NCBI GenBank assembly: GCA_030745285.1
Contig: JASLOV010000293.1
Coordinates: 1 to 18,251, forward strand
Length of the DNA: 18,251 nucleotides
Reading direction: 5' to 3'
DNA from: Dehalococcoidia bacterium
Lineage (GTDB): Bacteria > Chloroflexota > Dehalococcoidia > UBA2979
Under the pieces are notes generated by a model. The model was not told where the DNA came from. It did not search any database and saw nothing but the letters and a program-made list of their open reading frames with translations. Below are positions 1-5,861 of this stretch, piece after piece. Position numbers and translations under genes: made by a program. The stretch's first letter is position 1. Each line of letters opens with the position of its first letter.

Positions 1-10
1 GGTCGACCGA

Positions 11-673
11 TTGAACGAGCAACAGCTCGCCGAACTGCGCGCGTGGCCATCGCCCGCGATCGCGAATGCAATCGAGACGTTCGACATCCGCTCGCGGAAC
101 AGCGGCTTCATGGGGCCGGAGATCGTCTGCCGCTTCCCGGAGCTACCGCCGATCGTCGGCTACGCGGCGACCGGGAAGATCCGCGCCAGCATCCCCGGCC
201 CGCAGGACCCGGAAACCATCGGCCGCGAGCAGTGGTACGCGCACATCGAGTCGCTGCCGGAGCCGCGCATCATCGTGCTGCAGGACATGGATCAGCCGCC
301 TCGTGGCTCGTTCTGGGGCGAGGTCAACGGCAACATCCACTACGCCCTGGGCGCCATCGGCGTGATCACCGATGGCGGCGTGCGTGACCTGGACGAGGTG
401 CGCGAGCTGGGGTTCCAGTTCGTGGCGAAGGAGCTGCTGGTCTCGCACGCCTACGTTCACCTGGTGGAGGCCGGCGGGCCGGTCACGGTCGGAGGGCTGA
501 CGGTGCAGCCGGGTGCGCTGCTGCACGCCGACCAGCACGGCGTGATCGAGATCCCGCATGAGATCGCGGCCGAGGTGGCAGCGGCCGCACAGGCGGTCGA
601 GGACCGCGAGCGGGTGGTGATCAACTACGCGAAGTCGGACGGGTTCACGTCGAAGGGGTTGCTGGAGCTCTAG
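11..673 (+). CDS. RraA family protein (HMG aldolase/RraA-like fold), possibly partial at the left edge
   Basis: This is a member of the RraA/dimethylmenaquinone-methyltransferase-like family. The family includes 4-hydroxy-4-methyl-2-oxoglutarate aldolases and the RNase E inhibitor RraA; most longer members have no proven role. The family signature is seen at residues 117-126 (GVITDGGVRD, with D121, R125 and D126). It is preceded by a Gly-Glu (WGEV, 102-105) and followed by GALLHADQHGVIEIP (168-182), which matches the usual closing strand. The Asp/Arg pair normally binds the metal and the keto-acid substrate. The 220-residue length fits the longer aldolase-like members better than the roughly 160-residue RraA proper. 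The first codon used is TTG at 11, without a clear ribosome binding site, and the frame is open to base 2. The true start may therefore lie upstream of the window. A downstream gene follows 44 nt later on the same strand. Confidence 0.85.
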   Translation: MNEQQLAELRAWPSPAIANAIETFDIRSRNSGFMGPEIVCRFPELPPIVGYAATGKIRASIPGPQDPETIGREQWYAHIESLPEPRIIVLQDMDQPPRGSFWGEVNGNIHYALGAIGVITDGGVRDLDEVRELGFQFVAKELLVSHAYVHLVEAGGPVTVGGLTVQPGALLHADQHGVIEIPHEIAAEVAAAAQAVEDRERVVINYAKSDGFTSKGLLEL

Positions 674-717
674 CGAGCCGCGCCTGAGTCACGCCTGAGC
701 GCAGAGGGGAGCGCACC

Positions 718-1191
718 ATGGCGAGTCAGTATGGGTCCGACCACGGACCGCCGCCGCAGATCGAGCCGCAGTCGCTCTCGGACTACCTCGATGTGATGAG
801 CAAGTCGGTCTTCCAGTCCGGCATGTCCTGGCGGGTGGTCGAGTCGAAGTGGGAGACGACACGCGAGGCTTTCGAGGGGTTCGACCCGGTGGCCGTGGCG
901 GCGTTCGGCGACGCCGAGATCGACCGCCTGGTGGAGGACACCAGGGTGATCCGCAACCGCCGCAAGCTCCAGGCGGTCGCCGGCAACGCCGCCCGCATGA
1001 TCGAGCTGGAGGCGGAACACGGCTCGTTCCGCGACTACCTGCACTCGCACGACGGCTTCGAGGAGACCGTGGCCGACCTGCGCAAGCAGTTCAGCTTCAT
1101 GGGCGAGACCGGCTGCTACATCTTCCTCTACGTCGTCGGCGAACCGGTGCCGCCGCACGACGAGTGGGAGGCGGCGCGCAAAAAGCGGTAG
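718..1191 (+). CDS. Divergent Tag-like DNA-3-methyladenine glycosylase I homologue
   Basis: The 157-residue protein resembles DNA-3-methyladenine glycosylase I (Tag, HhH-GPD-related fold), which excises alkylated adenine from DNA. The resemblance lies in FQSGMSWRVVESKW (32-45), in the stretch with FEGFDPVAVAAF (52-63), in IRNRRKLQAVAGNA, and in the C-terminal FSFMGETGCYIFLYVVG. Compared from memory with E. coli Tag, the N-terminal Cys and His zinc ligands are absent. The base-recognition Glu (E38 in E. coli) falls on a Ser, and the C-terminal zinc Cys is absent, although a His remains in PPHDEW. Glycosylase activity is therefore uncertain; it may be a structural relative with altered substrate or function. 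The ATG at 718 has a good purine-rich Shine-Dalgarno (gaggggag) just upstream. It follows the RraA-family gene by 44 nt, so co-transcription is possible. Confidence 0.8.
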   Translation: MASQYGSDHGPPPQIEPQSLSDYLDVMSKSVFQSGMSWRVVESKWETTREAFEGFDPVAVAAFGDAEIDRLVEDTRVIRNRRKLQAVAGNAARMIELEAEHGSFRDYLHSHDGFEETVADLRKQFSFMGETGCYIFLYVVGEPVPPHDEWEAARKKR

Positions 1192-1259
1192 CCGCGGGGG
1201 GACAGCGGCGACGGGGCGCGAGTCACCGACGTCGGGTACTGCGCGGGGTGGCTGGCAGG

Positions 1260-1284
1260 TCATCCTGCGACGGGCTCAGGATGA
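1260..1284. terminator. Inverted repeat between convergent genes, REP-like and a probable bidirectional terminator
   Basis: Perfect 8-bp arms TCATCCTG (1260-1267) and CAGGATGA (1277-1284) enclose a 9-nt loop. The element lies between the Tag-like gene ending at 1191 on the plus strand and the methyltransferase ending at 1303 on the minus strand. No clear T-run follows. The right half (CGACGGGCTCAGGATGAG) resembles a dispersed palindromic repeat I remember from various bacterial genomes; that link is from memory and unchecked. Confidence 0.5.
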
Positions 1285-1302
1285 GTGGCCGGGGGCGCGG
1301 CA

Positions 1303-1908
1303 CTAGTCCTGCTTGACCGCCAGCGAGACGGTGTGGGCGCGGCCCTGCTTCACCTTTTCGTAGTTGCCGAAGACCTCGTGGAACGCGCGCTCGATGAAGC
1401 GGCGCTGGCCGGAGAGCGTGACGACGTAGAGCCGCCCGCCGACGACGAGGTGCGCGAAGGCGTCCGTGAAGAGCAGGTAATACGCCTCGTTTCCCGCCTT
1501 GGCCGGGAGGTTGGAGGCGACGACGTCGAAACGTTGCTCCTCCGAGAACGCGCCGAAGCCGTCGCTGAGCATCGCGCGGCAGTTGGTGATGCCGTTCAAC
1601 TCCGCGTTGCGCTGCGCGTACTCGACGGCGACGAAGTCCTTGTCGACGAGGTAAGTGACGCCCTCGGGCGCGAGCCGGGCCATCGTCAGCCCGATCGGGC
1701 CGTAGCCGCAGCCGAGGTCGAGGCAGTGATCAGCCGGCTGGACGTCGAGGTGTTTGATCAGCAGGTGGGTGCCAGCATCGACCTCGCGGGGCGAGAAGAG
1801 TCCCCAGCGCGAGTGCAGTACGAGGTCGTGCCCGCGCAGGTGCTCGCCGATGACGATGTCCTGGCGCAGCCGCTGCGGGTCGTAGCGCGAGGGTGAGTCG
1901 GTGATCAG
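1303..1908 (-). CDS. Class I SAM-dependent methyltransferase, YbxB/RsmC-like (MTS domain), probable CTG start
   Basis: The 201-residue protein transfers a methyl group from S-adenosylmethionine; relatives of this MTS-domain type act on rRNA guanines or have unknown targets. The sequence shows HLRGHDLVLHSRWGLFSP (23-40), the typical lead-in of YbxB-like proteins. Motif I is LDLGCGYGPIG (63-73), acidic residues follow the second strand (D89, D91), and the motif IV position reads NLPA (133-136) where NPPF/NPPI is usual. No ATG, GTG or TTG lies near the correct N-terminus in this frame. A CTG at 1908 overlaps the TGA of the upstream gene (CTGA, 4-nt overlap) and has GGAG five bases before it, so I place the start there. 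The frame stays open further upstream, but that translation is Arg-rich nonsense over the neighbour's coding sequence. Translational coupling with the upstream PEP-utiliser protein is likely. The target RNA or small molecule is not known. Confidence 0.85.
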   Translation of the reverse strand: MITDSPSRYDPQRLRQDIVIGEHLRGHDLVLHSRWGLFSPREVDAGTHLLIKHLDVQPADHCLDLGCGYGPIGLTMARLAPEGVTYLVDKDFVAVEYAQRNAELNGITNCRAMLSDGFGAFSEEQRFDVVASNLPAKAGNEAYYLLFTDAFAHLVVGGRLYVVTLSGQRRFIERAFHEVFGNYEKVKQGRAHTVSLAVKQD

Positions 1909-3470
1909 ACCTGCTCCACGGTGACGGTCCCGGCGGCGCCGTCGACGGTGACGGTCGCGCCGTCCGAGATGTCGCGCGTGGCCCAGCGAGTGGCGACGAC
2001 GGCGGGGATACCGTACTCGCGGGCGACGATCGCGCAGTGCGTGAGCATGCCGCCGGAGTCGGTGACGACGGCGCCCGCGACGGCGAAGAGCGGCGTCCAT
2101 TCCGGCGTGCTCGCTCCGCATACCAGCACCTCGCCCTGCTGCAGTCCGCGCGCGTCGTCGAGCGAGGCGGCGACTCGAGCGCGTCCCCGGTAGCGGCCGG
2201 CCGAGACTTCCAGTCCGTTCAGCTCTGCCGAGTCGCCGGCGGGCCCGCCAGTGGACGAGGCAGCCGGTTCGGCAGCGCCGAGGCTGGAGGGCGCGGCGAC
2301 CGAGCGCCACGCGACCTGCTGTGCTCGGCGAGCGGCCAGCTCCTCGTCCGATGGCCGGACACCGCCCTCCAGCAGGTCGATCAGCTCCCCGCACGCGAGG
2401 TAGAAGACATCGCCCGGCTCGGAGAGCGCGCCGAGCGCTCGCAGGTGTTCACCGATGCGAAGCCAGCGAGTGCGGGAGGCGCTGGCGAGCCGCTGGTCCG
2501 CCAGCAGGTTGTGGTCTTCCGTGACGGGAACGAGCTGCTGCGCCGACGGCAACAGTGCGAGCAGCGCCGCGGCCTCGCCACCTTCGCCACCCTCCCCGTC
2601 GGCGCTCTCGGCAGCGGCCCGCAGTTCGGCCTCCAGCTCTCGCCGGCGCTCCGCTCGCTGCTGCTCGGCGACCCGCGGCGAACGGGCGTCATCCTGCCCG
2701 GCGTAGGTGAGGAGGAAGGGCACGATCTGTGAGGGAGCCTCGCTCCAGCTCGGCAGGTCCTCCAGGTGATCCTGCGTGGTGTGGCCGAAGCTTCCGAGCA
2801 GCTCCTCGAGCCCGCGGCCGAACTCGCCTGCCCCATCACCATCGACCGCCCGCGGGTCGCGGCCGTCGCGCAACTGACCGGCGAGGCCGGGAGCGCCGCG
2901 AAGCAGCCGGCTTACGTTCCAGAGCGCGCCGACGCGTTCGCTGGTGAGATTCGGAACGCCCTGCAGCAGCGCCGTCGCATCGACGGCGCGCTCCTGGCCA
3001 AAGTGCCTGCCGTAGCGCTCGATGAACTCGCCCGATGCGCGGCCGGCCTGGCCGACCGTCGCGCGATGGACCCCGGCGAAGGTGCGCCCGAACTGCGCCT
3101 GCTGCGCCTCGATGGCATCGCGCCAGCCGCCCGCTTCGACGGCCGCCGGGTCGAACTGCTCGAGCTGGGCGGCCAGTTCCTCGATGCGCGGCTCCCAGGT
3201 CTCGTACCAGGTGGCGATCTCGTCTGCGGACGCAGGCTCCGTCGCTGCAAACGGCTCGCGGCCGCCCACGACCCGCATGTAGAGGTAGCCGTTGATGCGA
3301 AGGCGCAGCGGCAGCTCGCCCCCTGCCTGCGGCGGCATCATCGAGCTGGGAAGCGTCTCCATCAGCGGGGGGACCGAGGCGGCAGCATGCTCGTTCAGCT
3401 CCCAGGTGAACTGCTCGTACGAGTGGTCGGGCAGTTCGAAACTCACCTCGGGCGTACCTTCACCGGCCAC
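1905..3470 (-). CDS. Stand-alone PEP-utilising enzyme mobile (phosphohistidine) domain protein
   Basis: The last ~90 residues of this 521-residue protein are a swivelling phosphohistidine domain of the PEP synthase/pyruvate phosphate dikinase type. The strand VLVCGAS is followed by GGMLTHCAIVAREYGIPAVV (473-492), with H478 at the phospho-accepting position. The N-terminal ~400 residues (FTWELNEHAAASVPPL, LRINGYLYMRV) resemble the linker region of such enzymes and of PpsA-like or rifampin-phosphotransferase proteins. No ATP-grasp domain and no PEP/pyruvate TIM barrel is present. By analogy with the split phenylphosphate synthase of Thauera (PpsA/PpsB), the protein may need a separate ATP-binding partner, but none lies in the window. 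The start is GTG at 3470, preceded by a strong purine tract (aggagaggggg). It overlaps the downstream methyltransferase by 4 nt. An acidic/Gly low-complexity stretch (GEGGEGGE) sits in the middle. The substrate is unknown. Confidence 0.8.
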   Translation of the reverse strand: MAGEGTPEVSFELPDHSYEQFTWELNEHAAASVPPLMETLPSSMMPPQAGGELPLRLRINGYLYMRVVGGREPFAATEPASADEIATWYETWEPRIEELAAQLEQFDPAAVEAGGWRDAIEAQQAQFGRTFAGVHRATVGQAGRASGEFIERYGRHFGQERAVDATALLQGVPNLTSERVGALWNVSRLLRGAPGLAGQLRDGRDPRAVDGDGAGEFGRGLEELLGSFGHTTQDHLEDLPSWSEAPSQIVPFLLTYAGQDDARSPRVAEQQRAERRRELEAELRAAAESADGEGGEGGEAAALLALLPSAQQLVPVTEDHNLLADQRLASASRTRWLRIGEHLRALGALSEPGDVFYLACGELIDLLEGGVRPSDEELAARRAQQVAWRSVAAPSSLGAAEPAASSTGGPAGDSAELNGLEVSAGRYRGRARVAASLDDARGLQQGEVLVCGASTPEWTPLFAVAGAVVTDSGGMLTHCAIVAREYGIPAVVATRWATRDISDGATVTVDGAAGTVTVEQV

Positions 3471-3549
3471 ATTGCCCCCTCTCCTGAATCCGCGTGAGAT
3501 TCACTGTGCCCCGGCACCGAGCAGACGGCGATGATATCGCAGCACCCCA

Positions 3550-3653
3550 CCGGGAGCCGAGGCGGCGTCGCGCCGGGAGCCGAGGCAGCGTCGCGCCGGG
3601 AGCCGGGGCAGCGTCGCGCTAGAACCCGGGGCAGCGTCACGCCGGGAGCCGGG
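3550..3653. repeat. 23-bp tandem repeat, four full copies plus a partial one
   Basis: Consecutive 23-bp units run at 3550-3572, 3573-3595, 3596-3618 and 3619-3641, and a partial copy covers 3642-3653. Each full unit begins ccgggagccg or a variant and ends gcgtcgcg or gcgtcacg. Units 1 to 3 differ from each other at one or two positions; unit 4 starts ctagaaccc and is more diverged. The period is not a multiple of three and the array lies outside genes, between divergently transcribed genes. Confidence 0.9.
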
Positions 3654-3675
3654 ACTGGTACGCTCCCGTGACCGC

Positions 3676-3715
3676 GTGGCTTCGTGGCTTCGATGCCTCG
3701 ATGTCCCGATGGCCA
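3676..3715. repeat. Degenerate 8-bp tandem repeat, five units
   Basis: Five successive octamers read gtggcttc, gtggcttc, gatgcctc, gatgtccc and gatggcca. The array begins 22 bp after the 23-bp repeat and ends 23 bp before the start codon of the crotonase-fold gene. It therefore lies in the presumed 5' leader of that gene. Confidence 0.65.
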
Positions 3716-3738
3716 CCGGGACGACTGGAGGGCTTCTG

Positions 3739-4434
3739 ATGGCAGACGAACCGCTGGTGCGCGTCGAACGCGAGGGCGCACGCGGCGAGCTAGTGCTCAA
3801 CCGCCCGCACCGCCGCAACGCGCTGATCCGGCCGCTGGTCGGTGCGATGCACGCCGGGCTCGATGAGCTGGTCGCCGACGACGACATCCACGTCATCCTC
3901 ATCCGCGGCGAAGGGGGGACCTTCTGCGCTGGCATCGACCTGAAGGCGCGGCAGGAAGAGCCGGAGTTGATGGAAGGGATGGGGCCGGCACGAGCCGACT
4001 TCCACGCCGCGATCTACGAGTGCCCGAAGCCGATCGTCGGGGCGCTCGAAGGGCACGCCATCGCCGGCGGTTCGGGACTCGCCTTCGCATGCGACTTCCT
4101 CGTCGCGGGCGAGGGCGCCCGGCTGCATGTCTCCGAGGTCGGCATGGGGATGATGGCGCCGCTCAACCTGCTCTGGCTGGAGCTCAAGTTCGGGTACGCG
4201 AAGGCGATGGAGCTGGTCGTTGGCGGGCAGCCCTACACCGGTCGCCAGCTCGTCGAGCGCGGCCTCGCGGTACTCGCCGTGCCCGACGAGGAGGCACTGG
4301 CGGCTGCGCGGGCGTACGCGGACCGCCTGGCGGAGAACGGCCCCGCCGCGGTGGCGCAGGTGAAGAGCGCGCTGCGCGCGCTGGCGGGGGTCGATGACTT
4401 CCGCGCACGCCTCGCCCGGGTACAGGGCGGCTGA
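3739..4434 (+). CDS. Enoyl-CoA hydratase/isomerase family protein with one catalytic Glu missing
   Basis: This is a 231-residue crotonase-fold protein acting on acyl-CoA thioesters. The oxyanion-hole segments are present: TFCAGIDL (61-68) and GHAIAGGSGLAFACD (105-119). The first catalytic Glu of enoyl-CoA hydratase (E144 of the rat enzyme) is replaced by Gly113, while the second is kept as E133 in VSEVGMG. One remaining Glu is the pattern of Delta3,Delta2-enoyl-CoA isomerases, so isomerase activity is at least as likely as hydration. The protein is about 25 residues shorter than typical hydratases, mainly at the C-terminus. The ATG at 3739 has GGAGGG six bases before it; in-frame ATGs at 3676 and 3709 would add up to 21 residues without such a site. 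The next reading frame begins 32 nt downstream. Confidence 0.85.
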   Translation: MADEPLVRVEREGARGELVLNRPHRRNALIRPLVGAMHAGLDELVADDDIHVILIRGEGGTFCAGIDLKARQEEPELMEGMGPARADFHAAIYECPKPIVGALEGHAIAGGSGLAFACDFLVAGEGARLHVSEVGMGMMAPLNLLWLELKFGYAKAMELVVGGQPYTGRQLVERGLAVLAVPDEEALAAARAYADRLAENGPAAVAQVKSALRALAGVDDFRARLARVQGG

Positions 4435-4466
4435 GGGGCGCGAACACCCGACGGACGGGCCGCGCG

Positions 4467-4901
4467 GTGACACTCGCGGCTGCCGGAGCGGCGCGGTGGG
4501 CGCGCGGCTGGCTGACGATCGACGCTGCCTGGGCGGCCGTCGTGCTGGCAGGACTGTTCATCGTCGTCGAGCAGCGGCAGATCCGGCCGAACGACTTCTG
4601 GTGGCACCTGCGACTGGGACAGCTGATCGTCGAAACCGGCTCGATACCCTCGGTCGAGCCGTTCAGCTTCGCGGTCGCCGGGCAGGAGTGGCTGAACCAG
4701 CCGTGGCTGGCGCAGGTCGTGCTCTTCGCGGCGTTCGAAGCGGGCGGCGCAACGGCGATCCTCGTGCTGCACGCGGTCACGATCACCGGTGGGTACGCGC
4801 TGATCCTGCTGGCCGTGCGGCCGCGCGACTACGGCCAGGCCGGCGCAATCGCGGTGCTGGTGGGAGCGGCCGCCGGCTCGATGAACTGGGCGGTGCGCTG
4901 A
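4467..4901 (+). pseudogene. 3'-truncated multi-pass membrane protein (GT-C-like), probable remnant
   Basis: The open frame encodes 144 residues from a GTG with a weak ribosome binding site. A hydrophobic helix at about 20-36 is followed by NDFWWHLRLGQLIVETGSIP (42-61), EPFSFAVAGQEWLNQPWLAQ (64-83) and further hydrophobic segments at about 84-118 and 124-138. The pattern D-x-WWH, G-x-IP, FSF, W-x-x-x-x-WL is the N-terminal signature of large (roughly 450-600 residue) polytopic membrane proteins of the glycosyltransferase-C type or of unknown function. The frame stops after MNWAVR, where the full-length family normally continues with RPQ and many more helices. No continuation is visible in other frames before the convergent SDR begins at 4978. 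I infer that a deletion removed the 3' part. A functional short form cannot be excluded. Confidence 0.6.
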
Positions 4902-4977
4902 ACAGAGGCCACGCGACGGCGGCCGTCTAGCAGCGGACTCTGCTCGAGGCCCCGCTCCGCCCCGTCCGCTCGCGCGG

Positions 4978-5748
4978 TCAGCGCGCCGTGTAGCCGCCGT
5001 CGACAACGAGCGTGTGGCCGTTGATGAACGAGGCGTCGTCGCTCGCCAGGAAGACAGCCGCCCCGGCGATCTCCTCCGGTTGGCCGAGCCGCCCCATCGG
5101 GTGCAACGAGCTGAGGAACTCGCGCCCCTGCTCGTTCTCCCGCAGGCCCGCAGTCATCGGCGTCTCGACGTAGCCGGGGTTGATGCAGTTCACCCGCACG
5201 CCGCGCCGGCCGTAGCTGACCGCGAACTGGCGGGTGAGGCCGACCACGCCGTGCTTGGAGGCAACATAGGCGCCGCCCGGTGGCTCATCCGGCATCTCGC
5301 CGGCCGCGGCGGCGGCCCCGACGAGGCCGACGAGGCCGGCGATCGATGACGTGTTGATGATCACGCCGCCGCCACGTTCGGCGAGCAGCGGCGCAGCATG
5401 CTTGAGCCCGTAGTAGACGCCGCTGAGGTTGACCGCGAGCACCTGCTCCCAGCCTGCCTCCCCACCGCCGATGCCGGCGTTGTTGAAGAGCACATCCAGC
5501 CCGCCCAGCTCATCGATGGTGGCGGCCAGGGAGGCCCCGACGGCCTCGTCGTCGGTCACGTCGAGCTTGAGCGCGGCGCTCGTGCCGCCGCTCTCGGCGA
5601 TCTGCGCGGCCGTGTCCTGCGCCGCCGCCTCGTCGATGTCCGCGCACATCACCGCGGCCCCTTCGACGGCGAAGGCGAGCGAACTGGCGCGTCCGATGCC
5701 GGAGCCAGCACCCGTCACCAGCGCGACCCTGTTCTCCAACCGCGTCAT
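4978..5748 (-). CDS. Short-chain dehydrogenase/reductase (classical SDR, NAD-type)
   Basis: The protein has 256 residues and a Rossmann fold. The cofactor loop TGAGSGIG is at 12-19 and the acidic D37 at the end of the second strand favours NAD(H) over NADP(H). DV (63-64) contacts adenine, and NNAG is at 89-92. The catalytic residues are N107, S135, Y161 and K165 (YVASK). The Ser-to-Tyr spacing is 26 residues, twice the usual ~13. The extra Ala-rich stretch GAAAAAGEMPDEPPGG lies near the substrate pocket. The C-terminal INGHTLVVDGGYTAR is standard. It probably interconverts an alcohol and a ketone, possibly a 3-hydroxyacyl-CoA or sterol-like substrate, but the sequence does not tell which. The ATG at 5748 has an AGGGGGG tract four bases before it. 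The gene is divergent from the RibD-like gene at 5862. Confidence 0.92.
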   Translation of the reverse strand: MTRLENRVALVTGAGSGIGRASSLAFAVEGAAVMCADIDEAAAQDTAAQIAESGGTSAALKLDVTDDEAVGASLAATIDELGGLDVLFNNAGIGGGEAGWEQVLAVNLSGVYYGLKHAAPLLAERGGGVIINTSSIAGLVGLVGAAAAAGEMPDEPPGGAYVASKHGVVGLTRQFAVSYGRRGVRVNCINPGYVETPMTAGLRENEQGREFLSSLHPMGRLGQPEEIAGAAVFLASDDASFINGHTLVVDGGYTAR

Positions 5749-5849
5749 CGTACCCCCCTGCTATTCGATCACTCAGGCGCAGCCAGCCCCTCGAAGTGGG
5801 CCGGCGCGTGTGCGGCGTGATGGTAACCGACCGTGAGGCGCGCGGCGTG

Positions 5850-5855
5850 TACGAT
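5850..5855 (+). promoter_or_regulatory. Putative -10 element (TACGAT) exactly 6 nt before an ATG, suggesting leaderless mRNA
   Basis: TACGAT matches the TANNNT core. With the usual 6-7 nt to the start site, transcription would begin on or next to the ATG at 5862. No Shine-Dalgarno is visible for that gene, which fits a leaderless transcript. The -35 region is poor. A matching arrangement occurs at 11687-11699 on the other strand. Confidence 0.45.
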
Positions 5856-5861
5856 CCGCCG

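Noticed and set aside
1909..2394. N-terminal extension of the methyltransferase frame up to 2394.
   Set aside because: The extension is an Arg-rich translation of the neighbouring PEP-utiliser gene in another frame. Methyltransferase homology begins just after 1908.
3550..3653. CRISPR array suspected from regularly repeated units.
   Set aside because: The 23-bp units are directly adjacent with no unique spacers, and no cas gene is present.
3740..3935. Minus-strand frame at 3501-3935 rich in Ser, Arg and Thr.
   Set aside because: It is antisense to the crotonase-fold gene and crosses the tandem repeats; its composition is that of a high-G+C shadow frame.
4902..4977. Terminator or recombination site at the truncation junction.
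   Set aside because: Only a 5-bp inverted repeat (AGCAG/CTGCT) is present; there is no direct repeat or insertion-sequence end to support a specific mechanism.
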